Shown piece by piece: positions 17,554-26,090 of a stretch of DNA of 64,000 nucleotides; position 1 is the first letter of the stretch, and each line of letters opens with the position of its first letter. The notes below the pieces were generated by a model. It worked only from the letters and a program-made list of their open reading frames with translations, was not told where the DNA came from and did not search any database. Origin of the DNA: Algibacter lectus (GTDB lineage: Bacteria; Bacteroidota; Bacteroidia; Flavobacteriales; Flavobacteriaceae); NCBI RefSeq assembly GCF_900112395.1, contig NZ_FOLN01000005.1, forward strand, positions 186,001 to 250,000, written 5' to 3'. Made by a program: the position numbers and the translations under genes.

Positions 17554-18333
17554 ATGAGAAAATATGTATTACTCCTTTTTACTTTTGCTTTATTGGTTGG
17601 GCAAACTCACGCCCAAGATGCCGAAAAAGCTATTGGTGTAGTTCTTAATGCATCGACATCCACTCCACTAGAAGGCGTTAATATTGTAAACCTTAACCAA
17701 GTAAAAGGAACCACAACAAACGACAAAGGAGAATTTGCAATTACAGCTAAAGCTAACGATACCTTGCACTTTTCATATTTAGGTTTTAAATCTATTAAAG
17801 TACGTGTTACTAACGACTGGTTAAAATTTGGAAGCTCCAACATAAACCTTACCGAACTTGCGCTTGCCTTAGAAGAAGTTGTGGTAAGCCAACTAAAATT
17901 AACAGGTTTTTTAGAAGTTGATATAAAACAAGTACCTGCCGTAAACAGTAATTACCGTTACAGTATTTCTGGTATAGAAGGTTCTGGTTACGAGGCCGAT
18001 AAAAAATCTGGATTAACTAAAGTTATTGGCTCTATTTTTAACCCAGCCGATTTTCTACATCGTATGTTTGGTAAAAAACCGAACGAGCTTAAAAAGCTTA
18101 AAAAGATGAAAGAAGACGACGAAATTAGAAACCTTTTAGCAAGTAAATTCGATCGTGAAATGCTTACCGTTTTACTACAAGTAGACCGCGTAGATTTAGA
18201 CGAAATTGTAAGCCAATGTAACTACTCAAAAGGATTTATACAAAAGGCAAACGATCTACAAATTCTAGATGCCATAAGCGAATGCTATGAAGAGTACAAG
18301 CTATTAAGTCGCGGTAGAACACGTAAAATATAA
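17554..18333 (+). CDS. secreted carboxypeptidase-regulatory-like protein (paralogue 1)
   Basis: A 259-residue protein with a signal peptide (ending THAQ). A CarboxypepD_reg-like beta-sandwich is at about 24-105 (GVVLNASTSTPLEGVNIVNL ... GEFAITAKANDTLHFSYLG). A charged helical C-terminal region follows. Function is unknown; this domain also begins many SusC-type receptors, but no plug or barrel follows here. TTG codons precede the ATG in frame; ATG 17554 gives a proper signal peptide. It resembles the gene 290 bases downstream in layout. Confidence 0.75.
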   Translation: MRKYVLLLFTFALLVGQTHAQDAEKAIGVVLNASTSTPLEGVNIVNLNQVKGTTTNDKGEFAITAKANDTLHFSYLGFKSIKVRVTNDWLKFGSSNINLTELALALEEVVVSQLKLTGFLEVDIKQVPAVNSNYRYSISGIEGSGYEADKKSGLTKVIGSIFNPADFLHRMFGKKPNELKKLKKMKEDDEIRNLLASKFDREMLTVLLQVDRVDLDEIVSQCNYSKGFIQKANDLQILDAISECYEEYKLLSRGRTRKI

Positions 18334-18340
18334 ACTATTT

Positions 18341-18490
18341 GGGCGTTACCACAAGGGTCGGGCTTTCCGCTATATCTTTTTGCAAACACTTGTCTGTATT
18401 TAAAACTACTTACTTTTTTTAAACACCAGTTTCAACAAAACTTAATGTGATTAACCTTTGCAAAAAGGATGCCGCATCAATCCCTAACGC
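18341..18490 (+). repeat. dispersed intergenic repeat, copy 3
   Basis: It begins GGGCGTTACC, then AAGGGTCGGGCTTTCCGC and TATATCTTTTT, a variable centre, then AAAAAGGATGCCGCATCAAT and CCCTAACGC. GCGTTA (18343) and TAACGC (18485-18490) are perfect inverted ends. It sits between the two paralogous secreted proteins. It is the best-preserved copy in the window. Confidence 0.8.
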
Positions 18491-18623
18491 ACCCATCTGC
18501 CAAATTTAGCTTCAAAGCAATAATTAGTTAAAACTTTACTAATTAACACTTTAAAAAAACTTAAAGACACAATAGACTAAACAATAATTGATTTAATTTG
18601 ATATTCAACCATCAAAATAAATC

Positions 18624-19364
18624 ATGCCGTATAGAAAAACACTACTTTTCTTTTTATTACCTGCAACCATGATTTCTCAAAATATTACAGGAAAAATCTA
18701 CGACTCGGAATCTACGGTAAAAGGTGCTAAAATTTTCAATAAAACAAAAAACACCACAGCATATTCCGATGCAAACGGAAGTTTCAATTTACCAGCAGCA
18801 CTAAATGATACTATTACCATTAGTTCGCTTTTTCATGCTACTAAAACTCTAAAAGTTGACACCTTTCATGTGGAAAACGAATTGGTTATTGAATTAAAAA
18901 AACAAGTAAACCAACTACCAGAAGTGTTGCTCGCCGATAAGCAAAACGATTTAAAAACGTTTGAAACCAACAGTGATTTAGGAGCTGTGTTAGCATACGA
19001 CTTAAAAAACAATACAGAAACTTGGTACAAAAATATGCCTAAATCTGGAATAGATTTTGTTCAAGTTTCTAAACTAATAGGTAAGTTACTAAAGCTTAAA
19101 AAAAAGAAACCTGTAGAAATAACAACAATAAATCATAAAACATTCGACTCTCTATTTGCAACACACAAATTTTTCAATGCAGAATTATTAGCAAATCAAT
19201 TAGAAATACCCGAAGGCTATGCGCCTTTGTTCTTTGACTATTGCGAAGAACAATATGTAAACAGTGAATTACTTTTAGAGAAAAATGAATTTATGCTACT
19301 AGATAAACTGCTTAACTGCAGCCGCGATTTTAGAGAACTATTAAAAACGACCGAAACCGATTAA
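18624..19364 (+). CDS. secreted carboxypeptidase-regulatory-like protein (paralogue 2)
   Basis: A 246-residue protein with a signal peptide (ending MISQ) and a CarboxypepD_reg-like domain (about 20-90: GKIYDSESTVKGAKIFNKT ... GSFNLPAALNDTITISSL). A helical C-terminal region aligns in layout with that of the preceding gene (THKFFNAELLANQLEIPEG against SKFDREMLTVLLQVDRVD). The two are diverged paralogues. Its stop codon overlaps that of the convergent trmH by four bases, so no terminator lies between them. Confidence 0.7.
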   Translation: MPYRKTLLFFLLPATMISQNITGKIYDSESTVKGAKIFNKTKNTTAYSDANGSFNLPAALNDTITISSLFHATKTLKVDTFHVENELVIELKKQVNQLPEVLLADKQNDLKTFETNSDLGAVLAYDLKNNTETWYKNMPKSGIDFVQVSKLIGKLLKLKKKKPVEITTINHKTFDSLFATHKFFNAELLANQLEIPEGYAPLFFDYCEEQYVNSELLLEKNEFMLLDKLLNCSRDFRELLKTTETD

Positions 19365-20017
19365 TTCGTTTCATAAAAACGTTCGGTAATTTTCTCGTGA
19401 CTTTTAATGGTTTTAGTGCACCAATCTAAGCGTTTTTGTAAAATTTCATTTTCGGTTAAATGCCATTCTAAATTAGACGCTCTAAGTTTAGAAGTAGCTT
19501 GTTGCAGAATAATAGCTGCAGAAACCGATATGTTCAAACTCTCGGTAAATCCAACCATAGGTATTTTTAAATAGCAATCTGCCTCATCTAAAACTGCTTG
19601 AGATAAACCTTCCGTCTCTCTTCCGAAGAAAAAACAAGATTTTTTAGTAACATCAAAATCCTTAATATCGCAATCGTTAGCATGTGGCGTAGTAGCAACA
19701 ATTTGGTAGCCTTTAGCTTTTAGATCGATAATACAATCTTTTACATGGTTGTAACGATTTAAATCGACCCATTTTTGAGCGCCCATCGCTATTTCCCTAT
19801 CAATATCTTTAGAGTTTCGTTCTTCTACAATATTAAGTTCTTGTATTCCAAAAACATCACAAGTACGCATTACCGCACTAGTATTATGCAGTTGGTAAAC
19901 ATCTTCTGTAGCTACCGTAAAATGTTTGGTGCGCTGTGCTAAAACTTTGGTGAACTTTTCCTTTCGTGATGGCGTAAGGAAGGTTTCCAAATGCTCTAAG
20001 AGTTTTATATCGATCAT
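19361..20017 (-). CDS. trmH: tRNA (guanosine-18-2'-O)-methyltransferase TrmH
   Basis: A 218-residue SPOUT enzyme that methylates the ribose of G18 in the tRNA D-loop. It contains TVATEDVYQLHNTSAVMRTCD (motif 1 region, NTSAVMRTCDVFG), FFGRETEGLS (motif 2) and IPMVGFTESLNISVSAAIIL (motif 3), in the order and spacing of TrmH, with the typical C-terminal helical extension. A TATTTTTG box ends four bases before the ATG, suggesting a leaderless transcript. Confidence 0.85.
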   Translation of the reverse strand: MIDIKLLEHLETFLTPSRKEKFTKVLAQRTKHFTVATEDVYQLHNTSAVMRTCDVFGIQELNIVEERNSKDIDREIAMGAQKWVDLNRYNHVKDCIIDLKAKGYQIVATTPHANDCDIKDFDVTKKSCFFFGRETEGLSQAVLDEADCYLKIPMVGFTESLNISVSAAIILQQATSKLRASNLEWHLTENEILQKRLDWCTKTIKSHEKITERFYETN

Positions 20018-20021
20018 GCGT

Positions 20022-20029
20022 CAAAAATA
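20022..20029 (-). promoter_or_regulatory. -7 box directly upstream of trmH
   Basis: TATTTTTG on the minus strand, four bases from the ATG, the same distance as at the DUF3810 gene. Confidence 0.45.
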
Positions 20030-20151
20030 TAAAAGTATTTTAAATCACGAACTCACAGGTAGAGAAGATTTTAGAATTAAAAGAAAGTGATCGTCTTTAA
20101 ATTAAAACGGAAGCCGTTCTCAATTCATTTTAAATTTATATTTTTAACCGT

Positions 20152-20832
20152 ATGAAACATATTGTTGTATTATCAGGAGCAGGCATTAGCGCAGAAAGTG
20201 GTATTAAAACATTTCGCGATGCCGATGGTTTATGGGAAGGTCATGATGTTATGGAAGTTGCCACTCCACAAGGGTTTGCAGCAAACCCAGAATTGGTTTT
20301 AAACTTTTACAACCAACGCCGTGCACAGCTAAATACCGTAACGCCTAATAAAGCACACATTGGGTTAGCAGAGCTTGAAAAAGATTTTAAGGTAAACATT
20401 ATTACCCAAAATGTAGACGATTTGCACGAACGCGCCGGCAGTACAGACGTAACCCATTTACACGGCGAATTACTGAAAGCGAGAAGCACCTTTGATGAAA
20501 CCGATATAAAAACATGGAAAACCGACCTCAACCTCGGTGATTTATGCAAGCAAGGTTATCAAATGCGTCCGCATATTGTATGGTTTGGCGAAGATGTCCC
20601 GATGATGGATAAAGCCATTAAAATTTGTGAAACTGCCGATGTTCTAATTATTATTGGTACTTCTATGCAAGTGTATCCTGCGGCTAGCTTAATGCATTAT
20701 ACTCCAGAAAACACCGACACCTATTTTATAGACCCGAAACCCAATATGGTGAGCTCTAAAAACATTACTGTAATTGCAGAACCAGCTACCGTTGGTGTTT
20801 TAAAATTGACCAACATATTAAAACAGCCTTGA
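20152..20832 (+). CDS. cobB: Sir2-family NAD-dependent protein deacylase
   Basis: A 226-residue sirtuin that removes acyl groups from lysine using NAD. GAGISAESGIKTFRD (10-23) binds NAD; TQNVDDLHERAGS (85-97) and catalytic H104 in HLHGE follow. Y53 and R56 (FYNQRR) match the Tyr-x-x-Arg pair of class III, SIRT5/CobB-type enzymes, pointing to succinyl- or malonyl-lysine. The usual zinc-binding cysteine tetrad is absent: only C132 and C159 exist. The zinc-free form is known from some bacterial members; stability without zinc is presumed. Confidence 0.88.
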   Translation: MKHIVVLSGAGISAESGIKTFRDADGLWEGHDVMEVATPQGFAANPELVLNFYNQRRAQLNTVTPNKAHIGLAELEKDFKVNIITQNVDDLHERAGSTDVTHLHGELLKARSTFDETDIKTWKTDLNLGDLCKQGYQMRPHIVWFGEDVPMMDKAIKICETADVLIIIGTSMQVYPAASLMHYTPENTDTYFIDPKPNMVSSKNITVIAEPATVGVLKLTNILKQP

Positions 20833-20954
20833 TTTTCATCGGATTTTTACTTCATTAATCATCGTTTCAGCAATTTATATAAGAAATAGTTCCGTTACAA
20901 ATTCGCAAACTGATATAAAAGACTATCTTCGCGCAAAATTTAGAATTACGATTT

Positions 20955-21401
20955 ATGAAACGTATTAATGAATACAAGAAATTATTTGGTGCCGAACAAG
21001 ATATGAGTTTAAAAGCTCTAAAATCTTCTTACAGAAACTTAGTAAAAGAATGGCACCCTGATAAATTTCAGGCTGGAGATGAAAAAGCTATTGAAGCTGA
21101 ATTAAAAAGCAGACAAATTATTGACGCTTACCACTTTTTAGTTAGTATTGCTCCTGAAACAAAAGCAGCTAATTTAGATGAATTTAATGCGACTATTGCT
21201 ACACCTATAATGGATTGGCAACATAAAGGGTTACTTCTAGAAGTTACTTTTTTAGACGGAAATACTTATGAGTTCTTTGGTGTAAACAAAGCATTGTATA
21301 TCAAATTTTCACAATCTGATAAACAAACACGTTTTGGTAAACGAAACATCTTTAACTCATTTACCTACAGAAAAATTAAGAAAAGTGAAGTAGAAGCTTA
21401 G
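20955..21401 (+). CDS. J-domain plus KTSC-domain protein
   Basis: A 148-residue protein. Residues 1-65 form a J-domain with the HPD tripeptide (H34-P35-D36 in EWHPDKF), which would stimulate a DnaK-type Hsp70. Residues about 80-140 match a KTSC domain (LLLEVTFLDGNTYEFFGV). No G/F region or zinc centre is present, so it is not DnaJ itself. Its TAG stop overlaps the stop of the convergent glycosyltransferase by four bases. Confidence 0.8.
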   Translation: MKRINEYKKLFGAEQDMSLKALKSSYRNLVKEWHPDKFQAGDEKAIEAELKSRQIIDAYHFLVSIAPETKAANLDEFNATIATPIMDWQHKGLLLEVTFLDGNTYEFFGVNKALYIKFSQSDKQTRFGKRNIFNSFTYRKIKKSEVEA

Positions 21402-22633
21402 GCTTTATTCTTCTCTTCAATCCATCGGCTCATAAATTTGGTGCTCTGCATGCTATGATGATGTAGCATTTGACCCATAAAATTATTTTGTCGATGTATA
21501 TTTAAATCATCTACAATCGATTCAATTCGCGATAAGAACATCTTTTTATGTTTTTGCGAATTGAATCGATTGTTTATTATAGCAAATCCGTTCTTCTGCA
21601 TTTTACTCCAAAGCACTTCGTTTTGGCATAATGCGATGGCTTGGTTCGCAAAACTATTGGCATCATCTTCAATAAACCCATTAGGTTCAAAATCGCCAAA
21701 CATACCTTCTGCTCCAATAGTAGACGTTACCATAGGTGTACCATTTTGCATGGCATCTATTAATTTACCTTTTAAACCTGCACCAAACCGAATTGGCGCC
21801 AAACACACTTTAGCCTCTTGCATAACCGTATGCACATCTTCGGCAAAACCTTTTATTATAAAACCTTGCTTCTCGTTGTTTAACTGTGTTACTTTTTGAG
21901 ATGCATAAGCACCATAGATATGTAATTCCGCTTGCGGTAATTGTTTTTTAATTAATGGCCAAATAGTATCTTTTAGATAAAGTACTGCATTATAATTAGG
22001 TTCATGCAGAAAATTACCAATGGTTATAAAATCCTGTCTGGTTTCAAACTTAGGAAGCTTAGTAATGGCATCCTCAGAAATTGGCTCTAACATAAACGGT
22101 AAATAAAGTAACAACTCCTCATCTACTTTAAAGTCGTTTTTTAAAATATCCATTTCCGCTTCCGAAATAATTAAGGTTAAATCGCAACGGTGAATACTTG
22201 CTATTTCTCGTTTTGCTGTATCGTTAAACAAATAGCTTTTATCGAACAAAATATTATCTTTAAATGCCTGATGGCGGCCTTTACGTAAACTATGTAAATC
22301 TTCAGTATCTAAAATCTTTATAGCATTTGGGCAGTTTTCGGTAACACGCCAGCCAAATTGTTCTTCCATCATAAAACGATCGAAAAGCACAAAATCTGGG
22401 TTAAAATCTTTTATAAACATATCGAAACTAGAATTATTCAATTCGATAGCCGTTTGTAAAACACCTATACTTTCTAAATTAAAAGCATTATCGCTTTTTG
22501 CACACGGACTCGCAAACGTGATGTTGTAATCTTGACTTTTAAAGGTTTCAATTAACTGCATCATTCGGCTACCTGCAGCAGAACTTTTAGGCTCTGGCCA
22601 AACAAATCCGATAATTAATACTTTTTTATTCAC
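21398..22633 (-). CDS. glycosyltransferase, GT-B fold (family 4-like)
   Basis: A 411-residue cytoplasmic GT-B enzyme. The N-terminal half begins VLIIGFVWPEPKSSAAGSRM, the acceptor-side loop typical of GT4. The C-terminal half has the donor-binding segment APIRFGAGLKGKLIDAMQNG followed by PMVTSTIGAEG. No cluster of polysaccharide genes surrounds it, so its sugar and acceptor are unknown. It begins close to no clear promoter box. Confidence 0.8.
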   Translation of the reverse strand: MNKKVLIIGFVWPEPKSSAAGSRMMQLIETFKSQDYNITFASPCAKSDNAFNLESIGVLQTAIELNNSSFDMFIKDFNPDFVLFDRFMMEEQFGWRVTENCPNAIKILDTEDLHSLRKGRHQAFKDNILFDKSYLFNDTAKREIASIHRCDLTLIISEAEMDILKNDFKVDEELLLYLPFMLEPISEDAITKLPKFETRQDFITIGNFLHEPNYNAVLYLKDTIWPLIKKQLPQAELHIYGAYASQKVTQLNNEKQGFIIKGFAEDVHTVMQEAKVCLAPIRFGAGLKGKLIDAMQNGTPMVTSTIGAEGMFGDFEPNGFIEDDANSFANQAIALCQNEVLWSKMQKNGFAIINNRFNSQKHKKMFLSRIESIVDDLNIHRQNNFMGQMLHHHSMQSTKFMSRWIEEKNKA

Positions 22634-22708
22634 TTAAATTATATGATATTAAACCGTAATAACTGCTCTCCTATTCTAATGCAACCGATAATATGACTGT
22701 GACTAAAC

Positions 22709-23182
22709 CTACTCAGGCTTGGCTTCCATTCCGTATTTAATACGCACCAACTGCGCCCAATCTACAACAGCTTGTATTTGCGCATCGCTAAGTTTAGCTT
22801 CAGAATGTGTAATAGTGTAAGATTCTAAAGGCATTTCCTTCTCCTCTACCATTTCTATAATTTCTTCAAACTTATGGTCTTTTCTTTTTACTGAATTACC
22901 AACCCAATTAGAAAAATTAAGTTCTTCTTTACCTTCTTCTACATGGTGGGCTAACCAAAAGTTAACGGGAGTTATATTATTGTACCAAGGATATCGGGTA
23001 ACATCACTATGGCAATCGTAACAGGTTTCTTTTAAAATGAGTTTTACATCTTCTGGCGGATTTGTTTCAGCTAAAAAAGCATCTACCGAAGCTAAATCAC
23101 CTTCATTTTTGTCTGGACCAAAAAATTGACCGATCACAAAGGCCACTAATAAAAACAACAATACTTTTTTTACTATCTTCAT
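22709..23182 (-). CDS. haem-binding domain (Haem_bd) protein
   Basis: A 157-residue protein with an N-terminal signal/anchor helix (about 5-21) and one CxxCH haem attachment site (C54, C57, H58 in CYDCHSD). The rest, including SNWVGNSVKRKDHKFEEI and MPLESYTITHSEAKLS, fits the Haem_bd family of periplasmic c-type cytochromes in Bacteroidota. An in-frame ATG 60 bases upstream overlaps the divergent gene and adds no signal-like sequence, so 23182 is chosen. Confidence 0.82.
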   Translation of the reverse strand: MKIVKKVLLFLLVAFVIGQFFGPDKNEGDLASVDAFLAETNPPEDVKLILKETCYDCHSDVTRYPWYNNITPVNFWLAHHVEEGKEELNFSNWVGNSVKRKDHKFEEIIEMVEEKEMPLESYTITHSEAKLSDAQIQAVVDWAQLVRIKYGMEAKPE

Positions 23183-23219
23183 TTTAATTAAATTTAAAGC
23201 ATAAAAATAAGCAATCCAT

Positions 23220-23786
23220 TTGACTACCGAGCAACTGTACAACGAATTAAATTACGTGAACCATTCTAGAGAAAAGCGCTTGTTTTATTCTAAAATGGTG
23301 ATTAATAATCCCGCATTAATCCCGAAGTTACTGGATCTTCTTTTTATGGTAGACGATAAACTATCGCCAAGAGCAGCTTGGGTTTTAGAGTTTATGTGTA
23401 CCGAAAACACCGCTACTATAGCGCCTTATTTAGAACCTTTTACCCAAGGTATAAACAAAGTGCATTTAGATCCTGCAGTGCGCCCTGTGGCAAAAATATG
23501 TCAAATTTTAGCACAGCATTATTATTCAAAAGAAGATAACCTGATAAAAACAACTTTAACAAAAACACAACAAGAACGTATTATTGAAACCTGTTTTGAT
23601 TATATGATTAATGATGAAAAAGTTGCCGCTAAAGCCTATAGCATGGTTGCGCTGTTTTTATTTGGAAAAGATTTTGATTGGATTCATTCAGAATTAAAAA
23701 TAATTTTAGATCGCGATTATCCTACTCAAAGTGCTGCATTTAAAGCACGAGCACGAATTATTCTAAAAAAAATGAAGAAAAAATAA
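23220..23786 (+). CDS. HEAT-repeat-like protein upstream of purB
   Basis: A 188-residue soluble helical protein of no known function. Segments such as LIPKLLDLLFMVDDKLSPRA and IIETCFDYMINDEKVAAKAY look like HEAT/ARM helices. The first in-frame start after an upstream stop is TTG at 23220; the first ATG would remove 25 residues that look conserved in style with the rest, so TTG is preferred. Only 37 bases separate it from the divergent haem-binding gene. It lies 89 bases before purB, and homologues are often found there in flavobacteria (recollection). Confidence 0.65.
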   Translation: MTTEQLYNELNYVNHSREKRLFYSKMVINNPALIPKLLDLLFMVDDKLSPRAAWVLEFMCTENTATIAPYLEPFTQGINKVHLDPAVRPVAKICQILAQHYYSKEDNLIKTTLTKTQQERIIETCFDYMINDEKVAAKAYSMVALFLFGKDFDWIHSELKIILDRDYPTQSAAFKARARIILKKMKKK

Positions 23787-23875
23787 ATTTAAAAACCGTT
23801 AAATCTTCAAGCATCCGACTTCGGACTTCCAACGAAAAAAACTATCTTTACAGCTTCAAAAAAATCAAATAAACT

Positions 23876-25219
23876 ATGTCATTATCAGCATTAAACGCCA
23901 TATCACCAATCGATGGTCGTTATAGAAGTAAAGTAAATGAATTAGCACCTTATTTTTCGGAAGAAGCTCTCATTAAATATCGTGTTTTAGTAGAAATTGA
24001 ATATTTCATTGCACTTTGCGAAATTCCTTTACCTCAATTAGAATCTGTTGACAAAGCTGTTTTTGATGATTTAAGAGGTATTTACAAGAATTTTTCTTCG
24101 GAAGATGCACTTGCCATCAAAAAAATTGAAAGTGTAACCAACCACGATGTTAAAGCGGTTGAATATTATATAAAAGAAAAATTTGATGCTTTAAACCTTT
24201 CTGCATACAAAGAGTTTATCCATTTTGGGTTAACCTCTCAAGATATAAACAACACAGCAATTCCTTTAAGTATTAAGGAAGCGATGAACGATGTTTATGT
24301 ACCTGAATATTTTGTGGTTTTAGAAAAACTAAAAACATTATCTAAAGATTGGGCACACATACCAATGTTAGCAAGAACGCACGGGCAACCAGCTTCTCCT
24401 ACTCGTTTAGGTAAAGAAATTGAAGTGTTTGTTGTACGTTTACAAGAGCAATTTAATTTATTGAATGATATACCAAGCGCAGCCAAATTTGGTGGTGCAA
24501 CGGGTAATTTTAATGCACACCACGTCGCTTACCCAAATATTGATTGGAAAGCTTTTGGAAGCACATTTGTTCAGGAAAAATTAGGGTTACACCACTCGTT
24601 CCCTACAACACAAATTGAGCATTACGACCATATGGCGGCTTTGTTTGATACCTTAAAGCGTATAAACACCATTATCTTAGATTTAGATCGCGATATCTGG
24701 ACTTACGTTTCTACAGATTATTTTAAACAAAAAATTAAAGCAGGTGAAGTAGGAAGTTCTGCTATGCCGCATAAAGTAAACCCTATCGATTTTGAAAACT
24801 CTGAAGGAAACTTAGGAATTGCAAATGCTATTTTTGAGCATCTTTCGGCTAAATTACCAGTTTCAAGATTACAACGTGATTTAACAGATAGTACGGTTTT
24901 ACGTAATGTTGGGGTGCCTTTCGGACATACCTTAATTGCTTTTAAATCTACCGTAAAAGGTTTAGACAAATTACTTTTAAATGAAGATAAATTTGCTCAA
25001 GATTTAGAAAACAACTGGGCAGTTGTTGCCGAGGCTATCCAAACGATATTACGTCGTGAAGCATACCCAAATCCTTATGAAGCGTTAAAAGGTTTAACCC
25101 GAACTAATGACAAAATAAACCAAGCTTCTATTTCTAATTTCATTGATACTTTAGACGTTTCGGACACTATTAAAACCGAATTAAAACAAATTACACCTAG
25201 CAACTATACTGGTATATAA
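23876..25219 (+). CDS. purB: adenylosuccinate lyase PurB
   Basis: PurB cleaves SAICAR to AICAR and adenylosuccinate to AMP, releasing fumarate, in purine synthesis. The 447-residue length is normal. HGQPAS carries the general acid histidine; the superfamily signature GSSAMPHKVNP is at 293-303, with its catalytic serine loop. SVTNHDVKAVEYY and GLTSQDINNTA are also typical. It is the homotetrameric, E. coli-like subfamily by N-terminus (SALNAISPIDGRY). A 55-aa membrane protein starts one base after the stop. Confidence 0.96.
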   Translation: MSLSALNAISPIDGRYRSKVNELAPYFSEEALIKYRVLVEIEYFIALCEIPLPQLESVDKAVFDDLRGIYKNFSSEDALAIKKIESVTNHDVKAVEYYIKEKFDALNLSAYKEFIHFGLTSQDINNTAIPLSIKEAMNDVYVPEYFVVLEKLKTLSKDWAHIPMLARTHGQPASPTRLGKEIEVFVVRLQEQFNLLNDIPSAAKFGGATGNFNAHHVAYPNIDWKAFGSTFVQEKLGLHHSFPTTQIEHYDHMAALFDTLKRINTIILDLDRDIWTYVSTDYFKQKIKAGEVGSSAMPHKVNPIDFENSEGNLGIANAIFEHLSAKLPVSRLQRDLTDSTVLRNVGVPFGHTLIAFKSTVKGLDKLLLNEDKFAQDLENNWAVVAEAIQTILRREAYPNPYEALKGLTRTNDKINQASISNFIDTLDVSDTIKTELKQITPSNYTGI

Positions 25220-25220
25220 T

Positions 25221-25388
25221 ATGTTTGATGATAAAACTTCTTTAATACTCTGTGGCGTTCTTGTAGCGGTTATTTTTTGCACGGGTGTTTTACAGGTTCT
25301 CGATAATTATATTGTTTTAACCGTAATATCTGTTTTATTTTTAACCATTTTGTATAATATTATTTATACCAAACAGAATTTAAAATAG
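25221..25388 (+). CDS. small two-helix membrane protein after purB
   Basis: A 55-residue ORF begins one base after the purB stop, so translational coupling is likely. The sequence starts MFDDKTSLILCGVLVAVI and has two hydrophobic stretches (about 8-25 and 30-48) with short charged ends (C-terminus TKQNLK). Codon use and position inside an operon, before a clear terminator, support it being real. No function is known. Confidence 0.6.
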   Translation: MFDDKTSLILCGVLVAVIFCTGVLQVLDNYIVLTVISVLFLTILYNIIYTKQNLK

Positions 25389-25406
25389 TTAAAATACACT
25401 CATAAA

Positions 25407-25440
25407 AAAAAGGGACACTTCGGCAAAAGTGTCCCTTTTT
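25407..25440. terminator. bidirectional terminator
   Basis: AAAAAGGGACACTT pairs with AAGTGTCCCTTTTT around a 6-base loop, ending both the purB operon and the DUF4252 operon. Confidence 0.93.
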
Positions 25441-25475
25441 ACATTAACATTTAACTGTAATAATTACGAGTTAAA

Positions 25476-26018
25476 TCATTTAAAAAAGTTTTGAATATCT
25501 TTAAGTTGGTCTTTATCAAAATTGGCACCTTTTAATGCGCCAACCAGAGTTCCCATTTTTGATGGATTCATGTCGCTACCTAAAACACGTACAACACCAA
25601 AACCATATTCTTTAGAGCTTCCGAAAATAATAATCTCATCTGCCTCATCATCAGTGCCTATATATTTTACAGCAATCTTATTGCCTTTATCACTAAACTC
25701 AATAAGTTCGTTGTATTTCTCATCCTTTAGAATTTTTTTAACCGCAGCTATTTCTACTTTTATATCTTCTGTATTACTTTCATTAGCCTTATAGCCAATA
25801 AAGTTTAAACGGGTTACAGAGTTAAAAGCTTCATTTTGCTCTTCGGTAAAACTAGATTTATCTACTTTCAACATAGAAATTGGTAAATCTTGCGAAATAA
25901 AATTTGGCGCCTCTTGGTGGTCTACAAAATAAGTTTGTAAAGTTGGCCCGCTGCTACAGCTAACTAACATAACTGTAGCAAAAAGACCTAATAACAAGTG
26001 ATTAATGGCTCGTTTCAT
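25476..26018 (-). CDS. DUF4252 lipoprotein
   Basis: A 180-residue lipoprotein (lipobox MLVSC near residue 21). The body fits DUF4252, a family found with ECF sigma operons in Bacteroidota: ISMLKVDKSSFTEEQNEAF, and VRVLGSDMNPSKMGTLVGAL. It is the last gene of a four-gene operon with the sigma factor at 27173-27682. Its role is unknown. Confidence 0.8.
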   Translation of the reverse strand: MKRAINHLLLGLFATVMLVSCSSGPTLQTYFVDHQEAPNFISQDLPISMLKVDKSSFTEEQNEAFNSVTRLNFIGYKANESNTEDIKVEIAAVKKILKDEKYNELIEFSDKGNKIAVKYIGTDDEADEIIIFGSSKEYGFGVVRVLGSDMNPSKMGTLVGALKGANFDKDQLKDIQNFFK

Positions 26019-26090
26019 AATTGATGGTATTAATTTGATTGATGAAATTATTTTTATATTTAATTAAAATAGCTGTTAAACAGTATTAAA

